DNA of 64,000 bases from Orbaceae bacterium lpD02 (GTDB taxonomy: Bacteria > Pseudomonadota > Gammaproteobacteria > Enterobacterales > Orbaceae): positions 2,710,258 to 2,774,257 of the forward strand of contig CP133960.1 in the NCBI GenBank assembly GCA_036251875.1, given 5' to 3'. A program made the translations under genes and the position numbers. How positions within the stretch are numbered: the stretch's first letter is position 1; every line of letters begins with the position of its first letter. Positions 8,060 through 16,219 of the stretch are shown here, in pieces. The notes under the pieces were generated by a model. It searched no databases. It was not told the DNA's origin and saw only the letters and a program-made list of their open reading frames with translations.

Positions 8060-9430
8060 TTATTCGAAAATAACTTGGTGCAGTGTTTTGACTATGCTTT
8101 CCGCATCACTACTTTTAACCAAGAAGCAAATATTATGGGTACTTGCGCCGAAACAGCTTAAGCGAATACTAAACGGTTCAAGCTGGTCAAAAACTTGCTT
8201 AGCCGTCCCTTTGGTGGTTGTTAAATTATTACCAATAAGCGCAACCAGTGCTAAATCATCTTCTGTTTCAACGCAGCACACCGTAGATAATTCATTGATA
8301 AGCGCTTTAGTTAATAAACTACTGCCATCGGTATTGGTCCCTGCGGTATCAATGGTAACCGCAACGCTGACTTCTGATGTTGTCACTAAATCAACCGAAA
8401 TATTGTGTTTTGCCAGAATCGCAAAAACATTGGCTAAAAAACCTTGGGCATGTAGCATATTTAGGCTATTCAAGGTTAATAAAGTTTGTTTACGACGCAA
8501 GGTGACGGCTCTAAATAATGGCAGCTCAGATATAATACGATGCCCGTTATAAACAATTGTTCCACCATCATTAGGTGCTTTGCTTGAGCCGACAAAAACG
8601 GGAATATTACTTCTTACGGCTGGCACGAGCGTTGCAGGATGTAACACTTTTGCGCCAAATGTCGCCATCTCTGCCGCTTCAGCAAAGGTGATTTCATCAA
8701 TACGTTTAGCGTTAGGTGCAATTCGTGGATCGGTAGTATAAATACCGGCAACATCAGTCCAAATATCAATTTGGCTAGCATTTAATGCCTCACCAAGTAG
8801 CGCTGCGGTGTAGTCACTACCACCACGACCAAGTGTTGTCGTTTTACCTGAGCTTTCGCTACCGATAAATCCTTGGGTAACAACAATCTGATTACTATTT
8901 AATGATTTTAAATGCGCACAGCATAGCTGTTTAATTTCGTCAACTTTAGGCGAGGCTTTACCAAACTTACTATCGGTGCGCATAACTTTGCGGATATCAA
9001 ACCAAACCGTATTTTTTTGTTGTTCTTTTAACACCTCAACAAATAGACGTGATGACATTAATTCACCATGACAGACGAGTTCGTCTGTTAATGCTGCTGA
9101 GTTTGCTAAACTTGCTGCTTCGGCAAGCGCTGCAATATTACTAATAATTTGCTCGATTGATTCACGAAGAGGTGGATTTTCAGGTAACTGTTCAAGAATG
9201 TTATATTGAATAGCTTGAATTTTTGCGATATGTTGTTTACGGATTTCAAGTTCGCGGCCTTCTGCTAATGCAACTAATAAATTAGTAATTCCTGCTGACG
9301 CTGATAATACTACAATTTTGACATTAGGATTTGATAACACAATATTTGCACTATTACGCATTGCCTGATAATCAGCAACACTGGTACCACCAAATTTCGC
9401 GATCACACATGGTTGATTAAGATTACTCAT
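8060..9430 (-). CDS. lysC: Aspartate kinase (LysC type, lysine-sensitive class)
   Basis: First enzyme of the aspartate pathway: phosphorylates aspartate toward lysine, threonine, methionine and diaminopimelate. N-terminal KFGGTSVADYQAM is the kinase signature, with TTLGRGGSDYTAALLGEAL and WTDVAGIYTTDPR further in; two ACT domains fill about residues 300-456. It is monofunctional and 456 residues long, like E. coli LysC (449). Strong TGAGGATAAA ribosome site. No lysine riboswitch was recognisable in the leader, although an inverted repeat lies just upstream. Lysine feedback class is inferred from similarity. Confidence 0.93.
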   Translation of the reverse strand: MSNLNQPCVIAKFGGTSVADYQAMRNSANIVLSNPNVKIVVLSASAGITNLLVALAEGRELEIRKQHIAKIQAIQYNILEQLPENPPLRESIEQIISNIAALAEAASLANSAALTDELVCHGELMSSRLFVEVLKEQQKNTVWFDIRKVMRTDSKFGKASPKVDEIKQLCCAHLKSLNSNQIVVTQGFIGSESSGKTTTLGRGGSDYTAALLGEALNASQIDIWTDVAGIYTTDPRIAPNAKRIDEITFAEAAEMATFGAKVLHPATLVPAVRSNIPVFVGSSKAPNDGGTIVYNGHRIISELPLFRAVTLRRKQTLLTLNSLNMLHAQGFLANVFAILAKHNISVDLVTTSEVSVAVTIDTAGTNTDGSSLLTKALINELSTVCCVETEDDLALVALIGNNLTTTKGTAKQVFDQLEPFSIRLSCFGASTHNICFLVKSSDAESIVKTLHQVIFE

Positions 9431-9447
9431 TTTATCCTCATTGTTTG

Positions 9448-9506
9448 GTTAGCAACAACGCTTGTATAAAATCAATAATTAGTTAATTGTGCAAGCGTTA
9501 ACTAAC
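9448..9506 (-). promoter_or_regulatory. Inverted repeat in the lysC leader
   Basis: Read on the minus strand, GTTAGTTAACGCTTG pairs with CAAGCGTTGTTGCTAAC around a 27-base AT-rich loop; the two paired blocks are 5 and 8 bp with small internal asymmetry. It ends 17 bases before the lysC ATG, just 5' of the ribosome site. It may be an operator or an mRNA hairpin. It does not resemble the lysine riboswitch core. Confidence 0.45.
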
Positions 9507-9618
9507 AAAAGGGGGCAGTTATTAGAAAATATTATGTTGTAATAATTTTAAAAAAATAACGTGATATCTTTTAGTAATTGAATGAAATTGATAGAGTGTT
9601 TATTCCCTTCTCTTTTAG

Positions 9619-10389
9619 TTAAACGGTAATGACATGAGTTACTTGATTGAGTTGTTTTAGCTCCTTTTTACTAACCCGAGTGTCAGTTATTAGTAAATCA
9701 ATTTTATTCCATTCACAAAACGTAAATAAGCCTGAGTTGCTAAATTTACTACTGTCAGCTAATACAATGGCTTTTTCGGATTTTTCTACAATTTTTGATT
9801 TTATACCTGATTCATCAAAAGAGGCAGTGCAAGGACCTAATGAGTTTTTAAATGCGTCAGAACCGAGGAACGCGATATCTGGTTGAATATTTTCTAATAA
9901 TTGTAGTGTCCAGTTACCGACAATACAGTGGCTTTGTTCTTTTAGTTTTCCACCAAGGATATAAATATTATTAGCGCTTTCTGCTAACATGTTGACTACT
10001 GGAATGGAGTTAGTAAAAATATTCATCCCTTTTTCATGGGCGAGTAGCTCCGCTAAAAAATAGTTGGTAGTGCCAGAATCAATAAAAAATGAAGCATTTG
10101 GCGGAATTAAGCTTAATGCATGCATCGCAATCCTTTTTTTATACTCTTTATTTTCTAATTCTTTAATTGATAATGGTTTTTCAACTGAGCTTTTTAAGTT
10201 TACTTCGTTAATAATAGCCCCACCGTGGCTTTTTTTTACAATCCCTTGCCTATCAAGAAAAATTAAATCTTTTCTAATCGTTTCGGTTGATACATTAAAA
10301 ATTTTGGCAAGTTCTCCAACTTTAAAATTTTCCCTTGATGCGATTAGTTGGGCTATTTTATTTCGTCGATATTCACTGACTGATTCCAT
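9619..10389 (-). CDS. DeoR-family transcriptional regulator of the divergent PTS operon
   Basis: A 256-residue DeoR/GlpR-type repressor. The N-terminal helix-turn-helix reads YRRNKIAQLIAS, VGELAKIFNVSTETIRKDL and LDRQGIVKKSHGGA, followed by the sugar-phosphate-binding DeoRC domain (SFFIDSGTTNYFLAELLA, IYILGGKL, FLGSDAF). The start at 10389 is chosen because GGAG sits 7 bases upstream and the family begins this way; a longer frame to 10494 lacks these features. It is divergent from the epimerase-dehydrogenase-PTS-isomerase operon, so a phosphorylated intermediate of that pathway is the probable inducer. Confidence 0.9.
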   Translation of the reverse strand: MESVSEYRRNKIAQLIASRENFKVGELAKIFNVSTETIRKDLIFLDRQGIVKKSHGGAIINEVNLKSSVEKPLSIKELENKEYKKRIAMHALSLIPPNASFFIDSGTTNYFLAELLAHEKGMNIFTNSIPVVNMLAESANNIYILGGKLKEQSHCIVGNWTLQLLENIQPDIAFLGSDAFKNSLGPCTASFDESGIKSKIVEKSEKAIVLADSSKFSNSGLFTFCEWNKIDLLITDTRVSKKELKQLNQVTHVITV

Positions 10390-10458
10390 TTTTTGGCTCC
10401 AAACAAGTATTTTATTAATAATCAAACCAATATAGCATAGTATTTCATCTAAATGAAT

Positions 10459-10474
10459 TGTGAAATTCGTCACA
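10459..10474. promoter_or_regulatory. CRP (cAMP receptor) binding site
   Basis: TGTGA-AATTCG-TCACA is an exact match to the TGTGA-N6-TCACA core, flanked by AT-rich bases as in strong CRP sites. It lies between the divergent DeoR gene and the PTS operon, 103 bases before the epimerase ATG, a usual place for activation. This implies catabolite control of the operon. Confidence 0.75.
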
Positions 10475-10576
10475 TTATTCGAATTAAATGCCAATTAAAT
10501 ATTGCGATATATTTGGATTTGGTTGTAAATTGAGTTGCCATTAAATTGTTTAATTATTAAATAAGAGGTTAACACT

Positions 10577-11269
10577 ATGAATCATCGCTTTATTACACTG
10601 GCTCCGTCGATTATGTGTGCAGATATTGCAGCATTAAGAAATAGTATCAAAGAGTTGGAAAATATTGGTATCAAAACTTTGCATGTTGATGTTATCGACG
10701 GTGCATTCAGCCCCAGCATGCCATTAGGCGTTGATACAGTAAAAAAAATCCGCGATTTAACCAATCTTGATCTAGATGTACATATTATGTCACTCAATAA
10801 TGAATATTTTATCAATGAAATGTTACAAATTGGCGTACAAAGTATCAGTTTTCATATTGAAACCAGCCTACATATTGACAGGCATATTAATTTAATTAAA
10901 AAACACAAGGTGAAAGCTGGAGTTGCTTTAAATCCAGCCACATCGTTGTCGGTACTTGATTATGTTTTACCTAGCTGTGATCACGTTTTACTTATGTTAA
11001 TTAATCCTGGGTTTGCAACAGATAAAAATGAACAACAAGTTGCTTATGCTGCACAAAAAGTTAGTGATCTTAAAAAACGTATTAACAATAAATGTCTTGA
11101 TACCCAAATTCAAGTTGATGGACGAGTTTCATTAGAGAAAATTCCGGCTTTAATTCAATCAGGTGCTGATAGTTTAGTGCTTGGAAGTACCAGCTTATAT
11201 ATACCAGGTAAAACACTACTCGAAAATAAAATGGCATTAGACGACATTATCTCCAACGCTTTGGCTTAA
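10577..11269 (+). CDS. Ribulose-phosphate/allulose-6-phosphate 3-epimerase family protein
   Basis: A 230-residue TIM barrel of the RPE family. Visible active-site segments are LHVDVIDGAFSPSMPLG (metal His and Asp), DVHIMS, LINPGFA and IQVDGRV, with the phosphate loop near SGADSLVLGSTSLY. Motifs differ from housekeeping Rpe (DVHLMV, SVNPGFGGQ) and lean toward AlsE-like ketose-6-phosphate epimerases. It is the first gene of the CRP-associated PTS operon, preceded by AAGAGG. It probably interconverts the ketose phosphate made by the next gene's product, such as allulose-6-P to fructose-6-P or ribulose-5-P to xylulose-5-P. Confidence 0.8.
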   Translation: MNHRFITLAPSIMCADIAALRNSIKELENIGIKTLHVDVIDGAFSPSMPLGVDTVKKIRDLTNLDLDVHIMSLNNEYFINEMLQIGVQSISFHIETSLHIDRHINLIKKHKVKAGVALNPATSLSVLDYVLPSCDHVLLMLINPGFATDKNEQQVAYAAQKVSDLKKRINNKCLDTQIQVDGRVSLEKIPALIQSGADSLVLGSTSLYIPGKTLLENKMALDDIISNALA

Positions 11270-11289
11270 CAACTAATAAAGGAATTAAC

Positions 11290-12498
11290 ATGCAAGTTCT
11301 CCATTTTGGTGCAGGTAATATTGGTAAGGGGTTTATCGCAAATGTGCTATCACATAACGGTTTTAGTGTCTGTTTTGTTGATGTTGATAAAACCAATATT
11401 GAAGCAATAAGGCGTGATAATAAGTATCAGATTGAAATCTTAGAATTATCCCCTAAACGCCTCGAGATAGATAATGTTTTTATCCTTGATGGTCTTAATG
11501 AACAGCAGCAAATTATCGATAAAATTATTGCAGTTGATCTAATTACGACCTCTGTTGGTGTTAATAATTTAGTAACGATTGCGCCGATTATAATTAAGGG
11601 ATTAGTTCATCGTTTCGAGCGGCAAAATCGGCCGATTAATATTATTGCTAATGAAAATGCGATTAATGCTACCAATATTCTAAAAAAAATCATTATTGAA
11701 CACTTATCTAAGGAGCATTCGGAGATCTTACCCAACATTGGTTTTGTAAACTCTGCAATTGATAGACAAGCTATTACTCAAGGTGAGGCAGGTCATGCCA
11801 TAACTGCTGTTGAACCTTTTTGGGAATGGGTAATTAATCAAAAAGAGCTGGTTGATAATCATCTACCTAAAATCGTAAATGTCACTTATGTTGATGACTT
11901 ACAACCCTATATTGAGAAAAAACTCTATATTGTGAATTTAGGTCATGCAACATTAGCTTACTTGGGGTTTGTTGCGAATAAATCAACAATTTTAGAAACG
12001 TTATCGATTAAGGTATTTCGTGACTTTACCCAACGCGTTATGCAAGATTCTGCTAAATACTTAACTGAAGAATATGATTTTACACAAGATTACCTATTTG
12101 AATATATCGAAAATACGTTAGATCGGTTTGCTAATCCGCACTTACAAGATTCAGTGTTACGTGTTGCGAAATCTCCGATTAGGAAATTGAGTGCTAATGA
12201 ACGGTTAATTGGGCCTTTATCACAGTTAAATAATCGCCATTTACCTATTAATAATCTTGCAAAAGTTATTGCAATGGCATTGTTATTTAAGGCGCCACAA
12301 GACTCTGAATCATTAGAGTTACAACATTTTATTGAACAATATGGTGTTGAAAAAACAATTTGTCATTACTGCCAAATAAATGATATCAAGGTAATTTCAA
12401 TAATTAAGCATTATTACATGCTTTTTCTTCTTACAACTCAAAAAGCTACTGAGCATAATCTTGATACTCAAATTGAGCAGATTTTATTAAATGAATAA
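11290..12498 (+). CDS. Mannitol-1-phosphate dehydrogenase family polyol-phosphate dehydrogenase
   Basis: A 402-residue NAD-dependent long-chain polyol dehydrogenase closely patterned on MtlD: HFGAGNIGKGFIANVL (dinucleotide loop, residues 5-20), NIIANENAINAT, VNSAIDRQ, and the catalytic-lysine region KKLYIVNLGHATLAYLG. About 20 residues longer than E. coli MtlD. It should oxidise the hexitol (or pentitol) phosphate delivered by the PTS proteins encoded downstream. In a pure mannitol pathway the product is fructose-6-P and no epimerase is needed, so the real substrate may be another polyol. Gap to the previous gene is 20 bases. Confidence 0.85.
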   Translation: MQVLHFGAGNIGKGFIANVLSHNGFSVCFVDVDKTNIEAIRRDNKYQIEILELSPKRLEIDNVFILDGLNEQQQIIDKIIAVDLITTSVGVNNLVTIAPIIIKGLVHRFERQNRPINIIANENAINATNILKKIIIEHLSKEHSEILPNIGFVNSAIDRQAITQGEAGHAITAVEPFWEWVINQKELVDNHLPKIVNVTYVDDLQPYIEKKLYIVNLGHATLAYLGFVANKSTILETLSIKVFRDFTQRVMQDSAKYLTEEYDFTQDYLFEYIENTLDRFANPHLQDSVLRVAKSPIRKLSANERLIGPLSQLNNRHLPINNLAKVIAMALLFKAPQDSESLELQHFIEQYGVEKTICHYCQINDIKVISIIKHYYMLFLLTTQKATEHNLDTQIEQILLNE

Positions 12499-12511
12499 TT
12501 AGGAGTACGTT

Positions 12512-12958
12512 ATGATAACAGAGTTATTGATGGACAATTTTTATTTTTCTGATCGTCAATTATCGTGGCAAGAGGCAATTTGTCTTGCCGCTAATCCTTT
12601 ACTTAATAAAGGTGCTATTACTCAAAATTATATTAATGATGTTATTAAAAACATTGAGATTAATGGCTCTTATATCGTTTTAGTGCCCGAAATTGCACTC
12701 CCTCATGCAAGAAGCAATGGTAATGTTTTACAAACTGCAATGTCTTTTCTCAAATTAACTCATCCGGTAACTTTTCCTGACGGAATGTCAGTCACGGTTA
12801 TGTTTTTCCTGGCTAGTACTGATAGTGATGGTCACTTAGATGTGTTGGTTGAACTTGCTGAAATTCTGGCCGACAAAAATAATCAGAATTTATTTAGAAC
12901 AGCAAAAAAACAAGAGCAAATTTTGGCGATTTTAAATCAACCAAAACAAATTGCTTAA
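12512..12958 (+). CDS. PTS EIIA component, fructose/mannitol type
   Basis: A 148-residue stand-alone EIIA domain (PTS_EIIA_2). The phospho-accepting histidine is His65 in EIALPHARSNG, and the conserved LVELAEILAD stretch follows near residue 110. It receives phosphate from HPr and passes it to the IIB domain of the next gene. E. coli MtlA carries IIA fused at its C-terminus; here it is a separate gene, as in many Gram-positive mannitol and arabitol operons. Preceded by AGGAG. Confidence 0.92.
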   Translation: MITELLMDNFYFSDRQLSWQEAICLAANPLLNKGAITQNYINDVIKNIEINGSYIVLVPEIALPHARSNGNVLQTAMSFLKLTHPVTFPDGMSVTVMFFLASTDSDGHLDVLVELAEILADKNNQNLFRTAKKQEQILAILNQPKQIA

Positions 12959-12972
12959 TACTAGGAGATATT

Positions 12973-14403
12973 ATGAATAATATTAATGTACAAGGGAACC
13001 CTTCTGTTAGAGCGAAAGTTCAAGCGTTTGGTGGGTTTCTAACGAATATGGTATTGCCTAATATTGGCGCTTTTATTGCGTGGGGATTATTGACCGCATT
13101 ATTTATTCCTACAGGCTGGTTGCCAAATGAATTTCTTGGTAAATTAGTTGGGCCAACTATCACCAATTTGTTACCGCTATTACTCGCTTATTCTGGTGGT
13201 TACATGGTTGCAGGGCATCGTGGTGCAGTGATGGGGACTATTGGTACCATGGGGTTAATCATTGGCTCTAGTATCCCGATGTTTTTAGGCGCGATGATAG
13301 TTGGTCCCTTGGGTGGGTATATTATCAAGAAGGTAGATAAATTCTTGCATAAGTATATTCCATCTGGTTTTGAGATGGTCATTAATAATTTTTCAATTGG
13401 AATTATTGGCTTTTTATTACTGTTACTTTCTTATGTTGTTATCGGCCCGATCATTGAATATGCAAATAATTTAATTACAATTGCCATTAAAGCCCTTGTT
13501 GCAACAGGAGGCTTACCGCTACTATCACTAATAAATGAACCCGCTAAAGTATTATTTTTAAACAATGTTATCGATCAAGGGATCTATTATCCTTTAGGTA
13601 TGCAACAAACATTAGAGCATGGTAAATCGCTATTCTTTATGGTTGCTTCAAATCCGGGCCCAGGCTTAGGTTTGTTACTTGCTTATACTTTTTTTGGTAA
13701 CTCTGTCGCCAGAAAAACGGCACCAGGCGCAATTATTATCCAATTTTTTGGTGGCATTCATGAGCTTTATTTTCCTTATGTATTAATGAAACCAATCACG
13801 ATTATTGCTATGATTTTAGGTGCAATGGCTGGAATTGTGACTTTTCAGTTATTCGGTGTCGGGTTAGTGGCGGGACCAAGTCCGGGATCGATTTTTTCTT
13901 ATCTTGCTTTAACGCCTAAGGGGAATTTTATTGGTGTCATAGCGGGCGTTTTTATTGCTGCTCTAGTTTCATTTTTAGTCACTGCTTTTATTTTGAAAAT
14001 ACAAAAAGAGAAAACTAGTGATAATTCGTTGAATAATAATTTAAATCACTTTATTGAAAAATCGCAACAGATGAAATCAGAAGGTAAAAAAATATTAGCT
14101 AAAGATCCTTTGCTTCAATATAAGAAAATTTCGTTTGCATGTGATGCTGGTTTTGGCAGTAGTGCTATGGGGGCATCTATTTTTAGAAAAAAACTCGATA
14201 AGGCAGGCATTATGGATATTGAAGTAAAGCATTATCGTATCGAAGATGTTCCGAAAGATAGTCAAGTAATTATTGTTCATAAAAATTTAGCGGATAGAGT
14301 TAAGTTGCATCATAACAATATGGAAATTATTGCCATTAGCAGCTATTTGGATGATCCTCAATTAGAACAGTTATTAGCAGATATAATTATGGTTAAAAAT
14401 TAA
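12973..14403 (+). CDS. PTS EIICB permease, mannitol type
   Basis: A 476-residue inner-membrane sugar-alcohol permease. The IIC part (about residues 15-340) contains the mannitol-family signature GGIHELYFPYVLMKP, whose Glu is the polyol-binding residue in MtlA, plus MVAGHRGAVMGTIG. The IIB domain begins near residue 380, with phosphocysteine Cys390 in SFACDAGFGSSAMGAS. No IIA follows, which agrees with the separate upstream IIA gene. It imports and phosphorylates a polyol; mannitol is the default guess, but D-arabitol, altritol or allitol would suit the accompanying enzymes better. Confidence 0.92.
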   Translation: MNNINVQGNPSVRAKVQAFGGFLTNMVLPNIGAFIAWGLLTALFIPTGWLPNEFLGKLVGPTITNLLPLLLAYSGGYMVAGHRGAVMGTIGTMGLIIGSSIPMFLGAMIVGPLGGYIIKKVDKFLHKYIPSGFEMVINNFSIGIIGFLLLLLSYVVIGPIIEYANNLITIAIKALVATGGLPLLSLINEPAKVLFLNNVIDQGIYYPLGMQQTLEHGKSLFFMVASNPGPGLGLLLAYTFFGNSVARKTAPGAIIIQFFGGIHELYFPYVLMKPITIIAMILGAMAGIVTFQLFGVGLVAGPSPGSIFSYLALTPKGNFIGVIAGVFIAALVSFLVTAFILKIQKEKTSDNSLNNNLNHFIEKSQQMKSEGKKILAKDPLLQYKKISFACDAGFGSSAMGASIFRKKLDKAGIMDIEVKHYRIEDVPKDSQVIIVHKNLADRVKLHHNNMEIIAISSYLDDPQLEQLLADIIMVKN

Positions 14404-14489
14404 TTGTCATTGAGGTAACTATCTCAAAAGGGAATTTCAATTTAATAAAAAAATGAAAAATATTTATATCATTATAAAAGGAATAAATT

Positions 14490-15050
14490 ATGCTACAAAA
14501 TTCTTATAGTCAAAATGAAAAAACCATCATTAAAGAGTTAGATATGGTACTTAGTTCTATTGAAAATATGCAAATTGAGCAGCTAATAACAGCGTTATTA
14601 ACAGCTGAGAAAGTGTTTATTATTGGTGTTGGAAGAGTGAAAATATCATTATCTGCTTTAGCTAAACGATTAAATCATTTAGGTATTAAAACCTGGTTGG
14701 TCGGTGATATCAATGAACCAGCTATTAACAATAATGATTTATTATTAATTGGTTCCGGTTCTGGTGAGTCAGTTATACCTAAACAAATTGCTATTTGTGC
14801 ACAAAAATATCATGCAAAAATCGCACATTTAACTTCATCGCCAACGAGTACTATCGCAAAAATGGCCAATATTGTGGTCGATTTTCACTGTAACTCAAAA
14901 TCAGGTGATGGTATTAAAACTATCCAGCCAATGACGACACTATTCGAGCAATCATTATTGATTTTTGGTGATCTTATCTGTTTGGAATTAGCAAAAAGAA
15001 AGCAGTTAACTGCTTCGCAAGTTGCCTCACAACATGCTAATTTAGAATAA
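14490..15050 (+). CDS. SIS-domain 6-phospho-3-hexuloisomerase-like protein
   Basis: A 186-residue single SIS domain with the 6-phospho-3-hexuloisomerase (HxlB/PHI) pattern: KVFIIGVGRVKISLSALAKR, IGSGSGESVIPKQIA (phosphosugar-binding Ser/Thr loop) and a C-terminal MTTLFEQSLLIFGD helix. PHI interconverts 3-keto and 2-keto hexulose phosphates. No HPS (3-hexulose-6-phosphate synthase) gene is nearby, so the formaldehyde-fixing role is unlikely; isomerisation of a ketose phosphate from the PTS route is proposed. An AAAGGA ribosome site precedes the ATG after an 86-base AT-rich gap. Confidence 0.8.
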   Translation: MLQNSYSQNEKTIIKELDMVLSSIENMQIEQLITALLTAEKVFIIGVGRVKISLSALAKRLNHLGIKTWLVGDINEPAINNNDLLLIGSGSGESVIPKQIAICAQKYHAKIAHLTSSPTSTIAKMANIVVDFHCNSKSGDGIKTIQPMTTLFEQSLLIFGDLICLELAKRKQLTASQVASQHANLE

Positions 15051-15091
15051 TAAAAAATTAAATATACATTATTTTGCCATTTATTTTTATT

Positions 15092-15129
15092 GTGATCTTT
15101 ACTTACTTTATATCGGTAGTAAAGATCAC
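15092..15129 (+). terminator. Twelve-bp hairpin after the PTS operon
   Basis: GTGATCTTTACT and AGTAAAGATCAC form a perfect 12-bp stem with a 14-base loop, 42 bases after the isomerase stop. The bases directly after it are not a T-run. Its right arm overlaps the left arm of the next hairpin, so the two cannot form together. Confidence 0.55.
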
Positions 15130-15157
15130 CTAATGATAATTTAGGGGTGATTTTTTT
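15125..15157 (+). terminator. Alternative hairpin with T-run
   Basis: ATCACC pairs with GGTGAT across a 15-base loop, and the following bases are six T. This looks like an intrinsic terminator whose left arm is shared with the stronger upstream hairpin, an arrangement like an attenuator. Confidence 0.5.
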
Positions 15158-15229
15158 AGCACTCCAGATAAAAATACCTCTTAAGTTAAGAGCGCTGCAT
15201 TTAGCAGATTAAAGTAATGGCATTAATCA

Positions 15230-15257
15230 TTGCACTTCCTTTTAAAAAGAGTATAAT
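15230..15257 (+). promoter_or_regulatory. rpsP operon promoter
   Basis: TTGCAC and TATAAT are separated by 16 bases, a near-consensus sigma-70 promoter about 90 bases upstream of the rpsP ATG. Confidence 0.75.
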
Positions 15258-15353
15258 TCTGGGGCTTTTATTTCTATTTTACCTAAGTAATCTTTTGCTT
15301 ATGTATAACGGTAATTAGTGAAGCAAAAACACAATTTAATTTAAGAGGAAGTT

Positions 15354-15602
15354 ATGGTAACTATTCGTTTAGCTCGTGGCGGCTCTAAAAAACGTCCATT
15401 TTATCAAGTCGTTGTGACTGATAGCCGTAACCCACGTGATGGTCGTTTTATTGAGCGTATTGGCTTTTTCAACCCAATTGCACAAGGTAAAGCAGAAGAA
15501 TTACGTTTAGATCTTGATCGCGTAAATCACTGGGTTGGTTTAGGTGCTACTGTATCTGATCGTGTTAATACACTGATCAAACAAGCACAAAAAGCTGCTT
15601 AG
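15354..15602 (+). CDS. rpsP: 30S ribosomal protein S16
   Basis: An 82-residue basic protein with the S16 opening [18 protein letters not shown] and the conserved [19 protein letters not shown]. Same length as E. coli S16. It binds 16S rRNA during early 30S assembly. Preceded by AAGAGGAAG and heads the conserved rpsP-rimM-trmD-rplS operon. Confidence 0.99.
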   Translation: MVTIRLARGGSKKRPFYQVVVTDSRNPRDGRFIERIGFFNPIAQGKAEELRLDLDRVNHWVGLGATVSDRVNTLIKQAQKAA

Positions 15603-15635
15603 TTCTTTGACTAGCAGTTATAGAGTGACATGTAA

Positions 15636-16163
15636 ATGAATACTGAAAACTTAATCATCGTCGGCAAACTTGGTTCGAGTTACGGCATTCGTGGTTGGCT
15701 AAGGGTTTTTTCATTTACAGAGCATCCAGAGAGTCTTTTTGGCTACAAGCCTTGGTATATTTTTAAAGCTGGTGAATGGCAAGAAGCTGAAGTTGAAAGC
15801 TTTAAACCACATAACCAAGATACCATTGTAAAAATTAAAGGCATTAACGATAGAGATGACGCCAATACATTAACTAATTTTGAAATTTATGTTGATGCGC
15901 AAGAATTACCTGCACTTGGTGAAGGGGATTTTTATTGGAAGGATCTTATCGGTTGCAAAGTTATTGCAGTGAATGGTTATGATTTAGGTCAGGTAACTGA
16001 CTTAATGGAAACTGGTTCAAATGATGTACTGGTGGTTAAAGCTAATTTAAAAGACGCATTTGGTGCAAAAGAGCGTTTGATCCCGTTCGTTGACGATCAA
16101 TTTATTAAACATGTTGATTTATCGGCGAGAACGATCACGGTAGATTGGGATCCTGCTTTTTAA
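15636..16163 (+). CDS. rimM: 16S rRNA maturation factor RimM
   Basis: A 175-residue two-domain protein: N-terminal RimM beta-barrel ([20 protein letters not shown]) and C-terminal PRC-barrel ([30 protein letters not shown]). It helps fold the 3' domain of 16S rRNA and binds S19. The 33-base gap to rpsP and the following trmD gene match the enteric operon. Confidence 0.98.
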   Translation: MNTENLIIVGKLGSSYGIRGWLRVFSFTEHPESLFGYKPWYIFKAGEWQEAEVESFKPHNQDTIVKIKGINDRDDANTLTNFEIYVDAQELPALGEGDFYWKDLIGCKVIAVNGYDLGQVTDLMETGSNDVLVVKANLKDAFGAKERLIPFVDDQFIKHVDLSARTITVDWDPAF

Positions 16164-16219
16164 TTTTTTTGCTAGACAAAAAAATGAGCGAGCATCATGA
16201 AAGTATTGAGGAGCAAAAA

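Larger units (their letters stand above)
15051..15353 (+). other. Gap between the PTS operon and rpsP
   Basis: No gene is seen. It holds two overlapping hairpins near 15092-15157 that probably end the PTS operon, then the rpsP promoter at 15230-15257 and an untranslated leader of roughly 90 bases ending in AAGAGGAAGTT before the rpsP ATG. Confidence 0.7.

Noticed and set aside
8088-8552. A 154-codon open frame opposite lysC
   Set aside because: It is antisense to a well-conserved gene, with no ribosome site and low-complexity composition.
9431-9618. Lysine riboswitch upstream of lysC
   Set aside because: The gap is large enough but the conserved AGAGGUGC-type core is not found on the minus strand.
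14490-15050. Ribulose monophosphate pathway (HPS-PHI formaldehyde fixation)
   Set aside because: The barrel protein of the operon has RPE motifs rather than HPS motifs, and the rest of the operon is a PTS.
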